A DNA stretch of 34,281 nt from an uncultured Veillonella sp. (GTDB taxonomy: Bacteria > Bacillota > Negativicutes > Veillonellales > Veillonellaceae). Numbering within the stretch: position 1 is the first letter of the stretch; every line of letters begins with the position of its first letter. Location: NCBI RefSeq assembly GCF_934230905.1, contig NZ_CAKQFJ010000021.1, positions 1 to 34,281 on the forward strand. The letters are read 5' to 3'. Positions 1 to 8,260 of the stretch are shown here, piece after piece. The position numbers were made by a program, and so were the translations under genes. The notes beneath the pieces were generated by a model, which was not told the origin of the DNA, ran no database searches, and saw nothing but the letters and a program-made list of their open reading frames with translations.

Positions 1-70
1 GTGATTTGCATAACTATGACAAATTATCTTTCAATGATTGGGATTAAAGTACCAACACGTTTTGTCCTAT

Positions 71-100
71 AACCCTAATGACGTGTGCATTAAGCGGGTT
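71..100. other. Hairpin downstream of the ABC importer operon
   Basis: AACCC-TAATG (71-80) pairs with CATTA (88-92) and GGGTT (96-100), with three unpaired bases and a 7-nt loop. Four T follow on the plus strand; there is no good U-tract on the minus strand. It may be a weak terminator or part of the upstream region of a gene beyond the left edge. The call is tentative. Confidence 0.3.
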
Positions 101-104
101 TTCA

Positions 105-130
105 TTTGTACCGGTATTTTGTACCGGTAT
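105..130. repeat. Perfect 13-bp tandem repeat with palindromic core
   Basis: The 13-mer TTTGTACCGGTAT occurs twice head to tail (105-117 and 118-130). Each copy contains the palindrome TACCGGTA, so the dyads are spaced 13 bp apart. No gene covers it. It lies downstream of the ABC importer operon and possibly upstream of a minus-strand gene beyond the window edge, so an operator is possible. This is inference. Confidence 0.6.
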
Positions 131-164
131 ATCAACTAATAATAATTAGCTATACGTTTTATTA

Positions 165-1130
165 TTAACGTAAAATCATGGATTGAATATCTACCTTTTT
201 ATCACTAGGAATCATGCCTATAGAGATTAAATAATCCTGTGATGCTTCCAAACTTTTAATATCTGAATCGGCGATTGTCGTATCAAAGTTATACCAAGGG
301 GCCATTGTAGCCACATCGGCTTCCGTTAAGCCCGTTTCTTTCGCCACAATATCATAGTAAGAATTTGGATCTTTTTCATAAGCTTGAACGGTTTGATTAT
401 GTGTATCCATATATTGTTTAATCAACTCAGGATGTTCTTTAGCAAACTTCCCACTTGTTGCAATAACAATGGAACCATCAATATAACCTTCGCCACTTAC
501 AACAACGCGAGCACCTTGTTGAATAGCTTTTAACGCTACAGGACCCGCTACCATGGCTACATCTACATCACCGGAATCGAGTGCACTGACCGCTTGTGGA
601 ATGCCTCCATTTATGAACTCTACATCATTAGCAGTCATACCATTCTTATCCAATGCAGTTAATAATAATTGATGTAGAATCGTTCCTTTAGGTCCCATCA
701 CCTTCTTCCCCTTCAAATCCTTAACAGATTGAATGTCAGGATTTTTAGTAATCAACACAAATGCTTTAGGCGCACGGCTATACATACCGATAATCTTGAT
801 ATCAGCGCCATTCGCCTTTGCTAAAATCGCAGATGTGCCCCCCAATACGGTAGCAATATCAATATCACCGGATTCTAACGCTGCTGTTTGCTTAGGCCCC
901 TCTGTAATTTCTGAATAAGTCACACCTATATTCTTTTCTTTGAAAGCCTTCTCTATAATGCCATTTTGTTTTTCTACAATGGACGGAATATTTAAAGGAG
1001 ATTTTACATAGGTTAAATGTAAATCCTTTGGTTCTTGTTTTGATTGTTCAAAACCACAACCTACCATTACAAGTAATCCCGCGATTAAACATAATCCAAG
1101 GACAAGTATTTTTCGAATAGAGTACTTCAT
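165..1130 (-). CDS. ABC transporter substrate-binding lipoprotein (SsuA/NMT1-like)
   Basis: Periplasmic or membrane-anchored solute receptor of a nitrate/sulfonate/taurine-type (NMT1/SsuA) ABC importer. The N-terminus has a basic start, a hydrophobic stretch and a lipobox ending VMVGC, with Cys25 as the expected lipidated residue. The mature part carries the family pattern of a two-lobed binding protein (GDIDIATVLGG, DLKGKKV, LDSGDVDVAMV). An upstream in-frame start exists at 1166, but ATG 1130 is preferred because AAAGGAG lies 5 nt before it and the signal peptide then starts properly. It is the last gene of a permease-ATPase-receptor operon. The substrate cannot be read from sequence: sulfonates, taurine, nitrate and thiamine precursors are all carried by this family. 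Confidence 0.85.
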   Translation of the reverse strand: MKYSIRKILVLGLCLIAGLLVMVGCGFEQSKQEPKDLHLTYVKSPLNIPSIVEKQNGIIEKAFKEKNIGVTYSEITEGPKQTAALESGDIDIATVLGGTSAILAKANGADIKIIGMYSRAPKAFVLITKNPDIQSVKDLKGKKVMGPKGTILHQLLLTALDKNGMTANDVEFINGGIPQAVSALDSGDVDVAMVAGPVALKAIQQGARVVVSGEGYIDGSIVIATSGKFAKEHPELIKQYMDTHNQTVQAYEKDPNSYYDIVAKETGLTEADVATMAPWYNFDTTIADSDIKSLEASQDYLISIGMIPSDKKVDIQSMILR

Positions 1131-1162
1131 ATAAACTCCTTTCATAAATTCATATATGCTCA

Positions 1163-1918
1163 TCAATCGTTGGCAATCATGGACTGTAATTTTTTAATAA
1201 ATGTAAAACGTCGTTCCAAAACATATACATCCTCATCCCATCGCTCATCTTTTACAATGGGGTTTTCTACAATTTCATGATTACCATTTGAATTAATGAC
1301 GATAACAATGTCCCCCAGAAGGGCTGCCTCTTGTAAATCATGCGTAGTCATTACTATAGACAGAGATTCTTTTACATACAAGTCATATAAATCACGCTGT
1401 AATTGTTGTCGTGTAAAAAAATCAAGTGCGCCAAATGGTTCATCCATTAAAAGAATATTCTTTTTACTGCAAAAAGCACGTCCTAATGCTACCCGTTGTG
1501 CAAGCCCGCCTGATAATTGAGCTGGATAAAACAAGCCATATTGCTGTAATCCTAATTGTTTCATATAGTAATCAATCGTTGACTCATCAACCGTAATTCC
1601 ACCATATTTTGAGAAAGCCATATTCTCACGCACCGTAAGCCATGGCAACAATCGTGGTTCTTGAAATACAAACGCCATAGATTGTTGTACCGCATCAAGA
1701 TCCATATTATCAACAAAAAACGTGCCACTCGTAGATTCTTCAAGCCCTGACAACAACCGTAACAATGTTGTTTTACCAGAACCACTTTTACCTACGATAC
1801 AGATTAATTTCTGCAATGATAATGTTACCTCTAAGGGGTGTAGTCCAACTAAGACATTGTGTTCGCCCCTATACAGTTTGCTAAGATTATTAATATGTAA
1901 ACTAGGCGCCATATACAT
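1163..1918 (-). CDS. ABC transporter ATP-binding protein (SsuB/TauB-like)
   Basis: Nucleotide-binding subunit of the importer encoded by its two neighbours. It has the Walker A motif GKSGSGKTT near residues 43-51, the Q-loop VFQEPRLLPW, a signature motif LSGGLAQR, Walker B ILLMDEP followed by the D-loop GALD, and the H-loop TTHD. The QEPRLLPW sequence is typical of the SsuB/TauB/NrtD group. The gene overlaps the 3' end of the permease gene. Start choice is uncertain: GTG 1924, ATG 1918 and ATG 1912 are all in frame, and the GGTGGTG stretch just upstream would suit 1912 best. Its 3' end lies about 30 nt upstream of the receptor start. Length (about 250 aa) is normal. Confidence 0.88.
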   Translation of the reverse strand: MYMAPSLHINNLSKLYRGEHNVLVGLHPLEVTLSLQKLICIVGKSGSGKTTLLRLLSGLEESTSGTFFVDNMDLDAVQQSMAFVFQEPRLLPWLTVRENMAFSKYGGITVDESTIDYYMKQLGLQQYGLFYPAQLSGGLAQRVALGRAFCSKKNILLMDEPFGALDFFTRQQLQRDLYDLYVKESLSIVMTTHDLQEAALLGDIVIVINSNGNHEIVENPIVKDERWDEDVYVLERRFTFIKKLQSMIAND

Positions 1919-2609
1919 CACCACCAGTTATATATCTCGATAGAATTCTATTGGTAATCCATTTAAACAGAGCATCAGAGATAATGCCGCACAAACCGAT
2001 TACGATGATACCAACAATGACAATATCCGAACGGGCCATTGTTTGTGCATCTAGGATCCAATACCCGATGCCTGAAGATGCGGCAATCATTTCAGCACCA
2101 ATTAAGGATCGCCAACTATAGCCTAAGCCAATACGAAGGCCACTGATAATATAAGGTATGGCATAAGGGATAGTAACATGTAGAAAAATGTGTTTCTTAG
2201 ATAAGCCGTATTGATGTGCCATTTCAATGAGCTTTCTGTCCACCTCACTAAAGCCCATGAGAGCATTTAGAAAAATAGGATACACTGTTGCAAGAAAAAC
2301 AATGGCAATTTTAGAGCTTTCACCAATCCCTAACCATAAAATTAATAGTGGTAACAACGCTAATGGCGGAACATGGCGAAAGAATTCAATCATACCTGAT
2401 GAAAGCGTGCGCATGCGGTGACTAGCCGTCAATACAATGGCGAGTGGTATAGAAATAATAGTTGCCAATAAAAAGCCCTGTACAACCCGCAACAAGCTCA
2501 TTCCTACATGTTTCCATATGAGTCCTGATACAATACAATCTATAAATTCGGACCAAACCCTATACGGTGTTGGTAAGATATAGGTTGACCAAATGTTTAG
2601 AGAACTCAA
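1902..2609 (-). CDS. ABC transporter permease (SsuC/TauC-like)
   Basis: Membrane subunit of the importer, a BPD_transp_1 permease. The EAA-type cytoplasmic loop is visible (MAHQYGLSKKHIFLHVTIPYAIPYI), as are several hydrophobic helices. The coordinates start at TTG 2609, the first usual start codon in this frame, but that protein begins right after where family members have their first helix. The same frame stays open upstream to a stop at 2715-2717 and encodes a strong hydrophobic segment (LILPILLIVIWFI). It contains no ATG, GTG, TTG or CTG before 2609. An AAGGAGG lies at 2691-2697, 9 nt before an in-frame ATA at 2681. The true product probably starts near 2681 (about 259 aa, the usual family size). 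Confidence 0.82.
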   Translation of the reverse strand: MSSLNIWSTYILPTPYRVWSEFIDCIVSGLIWKHVGMSLLRVVQGFLLATIISIPLAIVLTASHRMRTLSSGMIEFFRHVPPLALLPLLILWLGIGESSKIAIVFLATVYPIFLNALMGFSEVDRKLIEMAHQYGLSKKHIFLHVTIPYAIPYIISGLRIGLGYSWRSLIGAEMIAASSGIGYWILDAQTMARSDIVIVGIIVIGLCGIISDALFKWITNRILSRYITGGDVYGA

Positions 2610-2690
2610 TATGAACCATATAACGATAAGTAATATAGGTAGTATTAATTTCCAGGCTAAGTTTGTAATCTTCTGTTTTATCTGTCCCCA

Positions 2691-2731
2691 CCTCCTTACA
2701 TTAACTATATCATGTTAAGAATAAATATCAA
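2691..2731 (-). promoter_or_regulatory. Putative promoter and ribosome binding site of the ABC importer operon
   Basis: On the minus strand a TTGATA box (2726-2731) and a TATAGT box (2704-2709) are 16 nt apart. The predicted transcript start falls at about 2697, so the message would begin almost at the AAGGAGG ribosome binding site (2691-2697). Boxes were chosen by eye. Confidence 0.4.
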
Positions 2732-2767
2732 TTACTATATATTATAGTATATTATACTAAAGTAAAA

Positions 2768-2789
2768 GGGGCTGTATATAAACAGCCCC
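2768..2789 (-). terminator. Rho-independent terminator after mmuM
   Basis: GGGGCTGT (2768-2775) pairs perfectly with ACAGCCCC (2782-2789) around a 6-nt loop, and TTTTAC follows on the minus strand. It sits just beyond the mmuM stop and separates that gene from the ABC operon. The same 8-bp stem is used by the terminator after rubrerythrin (34209-34234). Confidence 0.85.
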
Positions 2790-2795
2790 CCTCAT

Positions 2796-3815
2796 TTATT
2801 TTATATGTATTTGTTTTGCTACTTCTCGAATAATAGCAGGATTTGTTCGACAACATCCACCGATTATATTAGCCCCTGCTTTGCGCCATATATCAACATA
2901 ATCAACAAATGATGCAGGATCACCATACCAAGTTTTAGTATCACTATCATAGCTTTCACCAAGATTAGGATATACAGCAATCGGTTTATATGTTACAGTT
3001 CGAATATCCTTAATCAAAGACTCTACATACTCTGGCTTAGTACAGTTGATACCGATACCGGTAATAGGTCGAACCTTGTCAATCATTTCCGCACATTTAA
3101 TGATTGTTTCACCACTAGATACATGATGACCATCCTTACAAGAAAATGCAATCCACGCTGGAATACCTCTAGATGTAAATGGATCAGACATGGCACGAGC
3201 AATAGCAATCGCTTCATCATAAGAAGGTATTGTTTCAAAAGAAAGTATATCAGGATTTTCTTCACAGAATAAAGCTAGTCGTGGAATATGAAATATCTCT
3301 AGATATTCAGTTTGCACATCTGGATACCCACGGTATTCAGAACCATCTGCTAAGAATGCTCCATAAGGACCTACAGAAGCAGCCACCAACGGTTTAGGTA
3401 AAGCACCTTCAGAAAAATATGTAACCCCATCAGCAGTCTCTTCTCCAAGAGTGATACCACGTAATGTTAGCGCTCCACTTGCCTTAGCCTCTACAAACTC
3501 ATTTCGAGCTTGAACAGCTAACCGAACAGATAGCTTAACTAACTCTATAGCCTCTTCAGTACCATAGCCTAACCCTTTAAACCCTGCTACAGTTGCTTGA
3601 TACCCAGAACTTTGAATAATATCTGCGCCAGCAGCTAAGTAGGAAACATGTATCTTCTTGATGATATCTGGTTGTTCCATAAGAACTTTAGCAGACCATA
3701 ATTTATGCTCAATATTACAACCATAACGCTCTAATTCTGTACCTAAAGCCCCATCTAAAACAAGAGCTTCTTTTTCTTTAATTATATCTAAAAATGCACT
3801 TCGTTTAATCATCAT
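2796..3815 (-). CDS. mmuM: Homocysteine S-methyltransferase
   Basis: Transfers a methyl group from S-methylmethionine or S-adenosylmethionine to homocysteine, giving methionine; cytoplasmic and zinc-dependent. The family's zinc ligands are present: one cysteine in GINC (about Cys258) and the pair in GGCCRTNP (Cys321, Cys322). The N-terminal VLDGALGTELERYG and the SSGYQAT segment are also typical. Length of 339 aa is close to the family norm of about 310-340. Two adjacent ATG codons (3815 and 3812) could start it; AGGTGA just upstream fits the second slightly better. It is a single gene with its own promoter and terminator. It could be seen as linked to sulfur uptake by the neighbouring importer, but that is only context. 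Confidence 0.9.
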   Translation of the reverse strand: MMIKRSAFLDIIKEKEALVLDGALGTELERYGCNIEHKLWSAKVLMEQPDIIKKIHVSYLAAGADIIQSSGYQATVAGFKGLGYGTEEAIELVKLSVRLAVQARNEFVEAKASGALTLRGITLGEETADGVTYFSEGALPKPLVAASVGPYGAFLADGSEYRGYPDVQTEYLEIFHIPRLALFCEENPDILSFETIPSYDEAIAIARAMSDPFTSRGIPAWIAFSCKDGHHVSSGETIIKCAEMIDKVRPITGIGINCTKPEYVESLIKDIRTVTYKPIAVYPNLGESYDSDTKTWYGDPASFVDYVDIWRKAGANIIGGCCRTNPAIIREVAKQIHIK

Positions 3816-3839
3816 ATCACCTATTCTATACTACCTCAT

Positions 3840-3927
3840 ACGATTCGAGGTTCACTAAACGAATCATAGCAAATAATCCGTTTAAGTACTATAAATATAT
3901 CATATCATCCTACCTATATTAGGTCAA
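3840..3927 (-). promoter_or_regulatory. Putative mmuM promoter and leader hairpin
   Basis: On the minus strand TTGACC (3922-3927) and TATGAT (3899-3904) are 17 nt apart, a good sigma-70 match. The leader of about 75 nt contains a small hairpin, GATTCG paired with CGAATC (within 3840-3866). It lacks the features of a SAM riboswitch. Confidence 0.5.
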
Positions 3928-4012
3928 TAATTCCTACCATTTAAATATGATTTTATTCAATATAGATTATAAGTATATTACTATCCATGAAATATACATA
4001 TAAAAAATAGCA

Positions 4013-4053
4013 AAAAATGACTATACGAACCAAACGCTCGTATAGTCATTTTT
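4013..4053. terminator. Bidirectional terminator
   Basis: AAAAATGACTATACGA (4013-4028) is perfectly complementary to 4038-4053 around a 9-nt loop. It has A/T tails on both sides and lies 46 nt beyond the stop of the MFS gene, which it is expected to terminate on the minus strand. Confidence 0.9.
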
Positions 4054-4098
4054 ATTAGATCAAAAGATTATATAATACAATCCTATTACTATATTATA

Positions 4099-5349
4099 TT
4101 AAGCAAGTTTACCATTATTCCTACGATTTCTAATCCGTTCTTCTTCAGCGCGTGCTTTCAAAGAAAGATCTTTATCGGTACCCACATGACGACCATATAA
4201 TAAATAATATGCACCCAACGCTACTAATGCGGCTACTACTGTAACATGGAACATACTAGTATAACCTACTACTTCTTGAACTGCCCCTAATATATAAGGT
4301 CCAAAGCCTAACCCTATATCCAATGCAATAAAATAGGTTGATGTAGCAACGCCAATACGATGCACCGGTACAATTTTAACAGTTACAGCTTGACCGTTGG
4401 ACATAAATGTACCATAGCCAAGACCTACAAATACGGCTGATAATAATACTAATGCCGTAGATTGAGCAATAGAGAATAAATAAATACCAAACGCCAAAGA
4501 TACAAAGCAAGGATATAAAACAAAATTTTCCCCCTTCATATCAAATAAAATACCAAGTAAAGGCCTTGTAATAGTAATCACAATAGCATATACAAAGAAA
4601 AAGAATGTACCAGCCATAATGAGGTTTAACTCTTTAGTATAAGCTGCCATAAAACCAATAATACCAGAATAAGCAAAACCAACTAATACAGAAACCAATG
4701 TAATGGAGTTCATACGTGGTTCAACATAATCAGAAATTTTAATGCCTTTATGTTCTTCAGCTTCAATAGCAAGTTTTGGTTCTTTAAATTTCATAAAAAC
4801 AGAACCAATACCACAAAGCACAATGAGGACTACACAAAAGGCAATAATAAGATTGTAACCTACCGTATGAAGCATTAATATGCCAAGGAATGGGCCTACA
4901 GCAGCAGCAAGAGATGTAGATAAGCCATAATAATTTATCCCTTCGCCACGACGAGATACAGGAATAATAGCGGCTATGATCGTACTTGTTGCAGTCGATG
5001 TTATCCCATATGCAAAGCCATTTAAAAATCTAACACCATCCAAAAGAATTAAATTTGGAGTATAGAAGTACATAATAGTAGAAATCAAATAAATAAGAAG
5101 ACCACCATAGAGCATTTTACGGCATCCAAAAGTCCCAATAAAATGACCTGCTAACAATCTAGCCACAACAGTACCAATAATATAAATACCAACAGCTAAA
5201 CCGGCTTGACTGGCTGTAGCATGTAAAGAATCTTTTGCTACAACAGCAATAATTACAATAAGTAAATAATAGATCAAAAATACTAAGAAATTAATCAACG
5301 TGTCTAGGACAAATGATTTTGTCCATAAGGCTTCTTTAGCCCTATCCAT
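4099..5349 (-). CDS. MFS transporter
   Basis: Inner-membrane transporter of the major facilitator superfamily, 416 aa with about 12 hydrophobic segments. It shows the loop 2-3 pattern (GHFIGTFGCRKML, a variant of GxxxDRxGRR) and a second-half equivalent (RPLLGILFDMKG). The central loop (about residues 195-210, KFKEPKLAIEAEEHKG) separates the two six-helix halves, and the tail is basic (EERIRNRRNNGK). The substrate is unknown; the closest resemblance is to sugar-efflux/YfcJ-like families. A possible minus-strand promoter lies upstream (TTGTTT 5426-5431, TATAAT 5404-5409, 16-nt spacing). Start ATG 5349 has GGAG 9 nt upstream. Confidence 0.82.
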   Translation of the reverse strand: MDRAKEALWTKSFVLDTLINFLVFLIYYLLIVIIAVVAKDSLHATASQAGLAVGIYIIGTVVARLLAGHFIGTFGCRKMLYGGLLIYLISTIMYFYTPNLILLDGVRFLNGFAYGITSTATSTIIAAIIPVSRRGEGINYYGLSTSLAAAVGPFLGILMLHTVGYNLIIAFCVVLIVLCGIGSVFMKFKEPKLAIEAEEHKGIKISDYVEPRMNSITLVSVLVGFAYSGIIGFMAAYTKELNLIMAGTFFFFVYAIVITITRPLLGILFDMKGENFVLYPCFVSLAFGIYLFSIAQSTALVLLSAVFVGLGYGTFMSNGQAVTVKIVPVHRIGVATSTYFIALDIGLGFGPYILGAVQEVVGYTSMFHVTVVAALVALGAYYLLYGRHVGTDKDLSLKARAEEERIRNRRNNGKLA

Positions 5350-5540
5350 AGTATCAACTCCATTTTATAAAAATATTTGTCAACCATATAATGACATTGG
5401 TTAATTATAGACCTCTTATGGTAAAAAACAAGAATTAAAAAGTTATTTTTGTTATCACTTTTATTTATAAGTAGTAATGTAGACTTATATATAACATAGA
5501 ATCTAGCTATTCTAAAATTCACCTAAAATTTTAATAATAA

Positions 5541-5600
5541 AAAACCTTTGATAAAGTCTACTCCAATTTACTAATTAGAGTAGATAATCAAAGGCTTTTT
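5541..5600. terminator. Terminator after the UDG-like gene
   Basis: CCTTTGAT (5545-5552) pairs with ATCAAAGG (5587-5594), and inside it TCTACTC (5557-5563) pairs with GAGTAGA (5578-5584). The minus strand continues into a run of T. It lies 29 nt after the stop of the gene ending at 5623. Confidence 0.85.
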
Positions 5601-5622
5601 ACTAGTATAGAAATGAATTCTA

Positions 5623-6246
5623 TCATTTCGTTTGTAAACCACAGGTCTTAAAAAACTGTCTATAAGCTTCAGCCTTTTTCACAAGACTCAATGGATAAGC
5701 TCTAGAAGTAGATGGTAAACGTGTCAAAGTAAGAGTACGCCCTTGATATATGAACGGAATCGTTTCTCCTGTCTTCGGCAATTTAACCTTTTCAGGTAAC
5801 AAACTAAGTAGTATTTCTGTTGCTTTGCCACCTGTTGTACCAATATGCGTACAATCCGGTATTTGCGCCAACACCTCAGCAAGAGGAACAGGTTCAACTA
5901 CCTTTAAAAAAGCATCAGATGCATTACCATGTTCACGAATCGCTTTTAGTACTGTTGGACATGATGCTATACCAATTTGTGATAAAAAAGCTTTGATTTT
6001 ATCCGCATCAAAAGCTTTTTCCTCTCCTTTTCTAAAATGTTCTTTATCATCAAAGAACACTATACCAAAAACACGCCACATATCGTTTTGAAAGTTTGGA
6101 TAATGAAACTCCATCGCTCGTTTCTCTGAGGTTGGCGGAAATGTTCCCATCATCATAACCGTTGCATTCTTCGGCAAGAATGGCGGAAATGGTCTCGTTT
6201 CTACAACTTCATTAGACTTCAATTCAACAGTAGTATTATCTTTCAC
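5623..6246 (-). CDS. Uracil-DNA glycosylase superfamily protein (family 6/hypoxanthine-type)
   Basis: Probably a DNA base-excision glycosylase. It has motif I as GTFPPTSEKRAMEFHYP, followed by a N..W pair (NFQNDMW), and motif II as LPSTSRA near the C-terminus. These resemble the hypoxanthine/uracil-DNA glycosylases of UDG family 6 rather than Ung. Length is about 207 aa. Start: ATG 6255 touches the AAGGAG ribosome binding site with no spacing, while in-frame GTG 6246 sits 9 nt after it, so GTG 6246 is preferred. The damaged base it recognises (uracil, hypoxanthine or other) cannot be decided from sequence. It is a single gene ending in its own terminator. Confidence 0.7.
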   Translation of the reverse strand: MKDNTTVELKSNEVVETRPFPPFLPKNATVMMMGTFPPTSEKRAMEFHYPNFQNDMWRVFGIVFFDDKEHFRKGEEKAFDADKIKAFLSQIGIASCPTVLKAIREHGNASDAFLKVVEPVPLAEVLAQIPDCTHIGTTGGKATEILLSLLPEKVKLPKTGETIPFIYQGRTLTLTRLPSTSRAYPLSLVKKAEAYRQFFKTCGLQTK

Positions 6247-6332
6247 GATACACATCTCCTTATTGCTTATGTTAACTATCTAGTTTCACATTAACAAGTT
6301 TAGATTATTAATTCTATAACAAAACTCACCTT

Positions 6333-7271
6333 TTATTGAACCATCGGTTGCGTCATGATAGTATTAACAGCATCAAATCCAGTTGGAACAGGAGATACGA
6401 GATATAAACATATTACTGCAGCAATAGCAAAACCAATTGCTAAATAGGAAAATGTGCCACGTTTAGGGAATTCATATAAACCAAACATGCGCATACCGAT
6501 TGCAGCACCAATTGCAGTAATAAAAGATGGTAGTGAGAACATGCCATATACACCAAATATAACCATTAATCCCGCATAACCACCTACTACAGTAATCATT
6601 GGCAACATACGGTCTATCGGACTCTTATAGTCTCGAGTTAAACCAGCTGGATAGTTCGCACTTTCAATACCAAACAAGCCTAGCAAAAGACCAAAATCAA
6701 CCCAAATAAATTCCCAAATACCTTTAAACGCATGTCGATTGCGGCCTGCATACCAAGCGAAGGCAGTAATAGCCAAGATTGCTACCCCAGCTAAACCAAA
6801 ATAATAATCCCCACTAATAGTAGGACCTACATAAGCGCCTATAGACGTTACAATAGCACTGAGAATAGAAAGTACAATTACGCGATGAACCGCAGGTCGT
6901 TCCCGTTCTGGAATACGTTTATATACAGTAGCCAGCAATTCCAATACAAAGCAAGCCATAAATATAGCAATACCAATAGCAGGATTAATAAAAATTCCGA
7001 TGATTGTCAATACTATAGGAATCAACAAACGCCATTTAGGAAATAATACTAAATCCTTATAATCAAGGCGTACATCTTGTGTTTCGGATGTAAAATTATT
7101 GTACACCACAAAGAGAAGCATAAATGCAACAACATCCAATGGCGTAGCACCCCAAATCAATAAAGTCGGAACGATAATCATGGACAATGCTACACCAGAG
7201 ACTCTAGAAAGGCCAGAAGCAATAAAGCCTAAAAGCAAAAATGGTAATAATAATGTTAAATATTCGAACAT
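6333..7271 (-). CDS. TauE/SafE-like (TSUP) membrane permease
   Basis: Polytopic inner-membrane protein of 312 aa with about eight to nine hydrophobic segments. The N-terminal block (GFIASGLSRVSGVALSMIIVP, then ATPLDVVAFMLLFV) follows the pattern of the sulfite exporter TauE/SafE (TSUP) family. The second half contains a similar segment (GGYAGLMVIFGVYGMFSLPSF), as in this internally duplicated family. Members export or import small organic or sulfur anions; the substrate here is unknown. Start ATG 7271 has GGAGG 6 nt upstream. No obvious terminator separates it from the upstream HTH gene, which ends 115 nt before it. Confidence 0.62.
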   Translation of the reverse strand: MFEYLTLLLPFLLLGFIASGLSRVSGVALSMIIVPTLLIWGATPLDVVAFMLLFVVYNNFTSETQDVRLDYKDLVLFPKWRLLIPIVLTIIGIFINPAIGIAIFMACFVLELLATVYKRIPERERPAVHRVIVLSILSAIVTSIGAYVGPTISGDYYFGLAGVAILAITAFAWYAGRNRHAFKGIWEFIWVDFGLLLGLFGIESANYPAGLTRDYKSPIDRMLPMITVVGGYAGLMVIFGVYGMFSLPSFITAIGAAIGMRMFGLYEFPKRGTFSYLAIGFAIAAVICLYLVSPVPTGFDAVNTIMTQPMVQ

Positions 7272-7386
7272 AATAAACCTCCCATCATTATATAAATTTA
7301 AGTATATAGTAATTACCTACAAATTACTATACCAAATGATTTAAGCTTTATTGATGTGTTCTACCATACTCGTTAGTATATTACGA

Positions 7387-8103
7387 TTATTGGTGCTTTA
7401 ACCGACTCCTTATAACCGATGTAGAACATTCAAGTTGACGAGCAATCTCTGCAATTGACAATCCGTTCATACGTAATTGATTAATCACATGGGTGTCTAC
7501 TTCCAAACGCTTCCCTCGTAATGTAATACCCGATTCTCTCAAATATAATGCCACAGTATTGGCTTGTAGTCCATAAGCAACACCTATATCTTTTGTACTC
7601 AATCCATGATAGGTATAAAGATAACTCATTTCATCTACGGGCATCACTTTCCGTCTTCCTCCTCGGATAGGAACACCCATATGGTGCAAAATATGTAATA
7701 CCTTCCATCTTGAAAGGCCCATCATATTCGCAATATGAGTTGTACTATTACCACTTTCATAAGCCTTTTTAATTCGGTCCGGTTCTACACTATGTATAGA
7801 GTGTTGGTTCGTACAAAGTAGTCCATACTCATGTAACCGATTAGATATTGTCGCTGTAGATACATTAAAACGACGTGCTAATTTTTCAATACTTATATGA
7901 TTTCCTTCATACAAAGACATTAACGTAGCACAATTAACATCCTTACGCGTTTCACGACGTGGAATCTTATACAGTTTCATACGTCTTACAATTGTATCCA
8001 CACTACAACCAATATAATCAGCTATATCCCGTAAAGTCCATTTTTCTTTACTATATAAATTTTCTAATAGCTCTTTGGGAATATTTCGTACATTACGATA
8101 CAT
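7387..8103 (-). CDS. Protein of five tandem helix-turn-helix units
   Basis: A 238-aa protein built almost wholly of HTH-like units at about residues 10-50, 59-97, 109-149, 157-197 and 205-238, a period of about 48-50. Each unit has a predicted first helix, a turn entry such as TLRDIADYIGCS, SIEKLARRFNVS, THIANMMGLS, STKDIGVAYGLQ or SIAEIARQLECS, and a recognition helix. The recognition helices differ between units (VDTIVRRMKLY, TATISNRLHEY, RWKVLHILHHM, ANTVALYLRES, TSVIRSRLKHQ). There is no catalytic, ligand-binding or phosphorylation domain. Start ATG 8103 is preferred over ATG 8133 because AAAGGAGAG lies just before it. The protein is basic and probably binds DNA; the target is unknown. 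I do not recognise a named family. Confidence 0.75.
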   Translation of the reverse strand: MYRNVRNIPKELLENLYSKEKWTLRDIADYIGCSVDTIVRRMKLYKIPRRETRKDVNCATLMSLYEGNHISIEKLARRFNVSTATISNRLHEYGLLCTNQHSIHSVEPDRIKKAYESGNSTTHIANMMGLSRWKVLHILHHMGVPIRGGRRKVMPVDEMSYLYTYHGLSTKDIGVAYGLQANTVALYLRESGITLRGKRLEVDTHVINQLRMNGLSIAEIARQLECSTSVIRSRLKHQ

Positions 8104-8196
8104 ATAGTCTCTCCTTTCATATAGTTCGGACAAATCACATACGACTTTACCACCTATTTTATTATGAAAGTTGAATTATCCCCTTTGCAATAGAAA

Positions 8197-8238
8197 AAGG
8201 GTTCCTAATAGTCACTTCCGTGACCATTAGGAACCCTT
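8197..8238 (-). terminator. Terminator of the nfeD-floA operon
   Basis: AAGGGTTCCTAAT (8197-8209) pairs with ATTAGGAACCCTT (8226-8238). An inner GTCAC/GTGAC stem follows with a TTCC loop, and TTTTT follows on the minus strand. It lies 22 nt after the last gene of the operon. Confidence 0.92.
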
Positions 8239-8260
8239 GTCTTCATCAAGAACTTAATCC

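Noticed and set aside
86..104. Short minus-strand reading frame near the left edge
   Set aside because: About 12 codons without a ribosome site or family match; treated as chance.
3840..3866. SAM riboswitch upstream of mmuM
   Set aside because: The leader is only about 75 nt and has one small hairpin; no conserved SAM-I core is visible.
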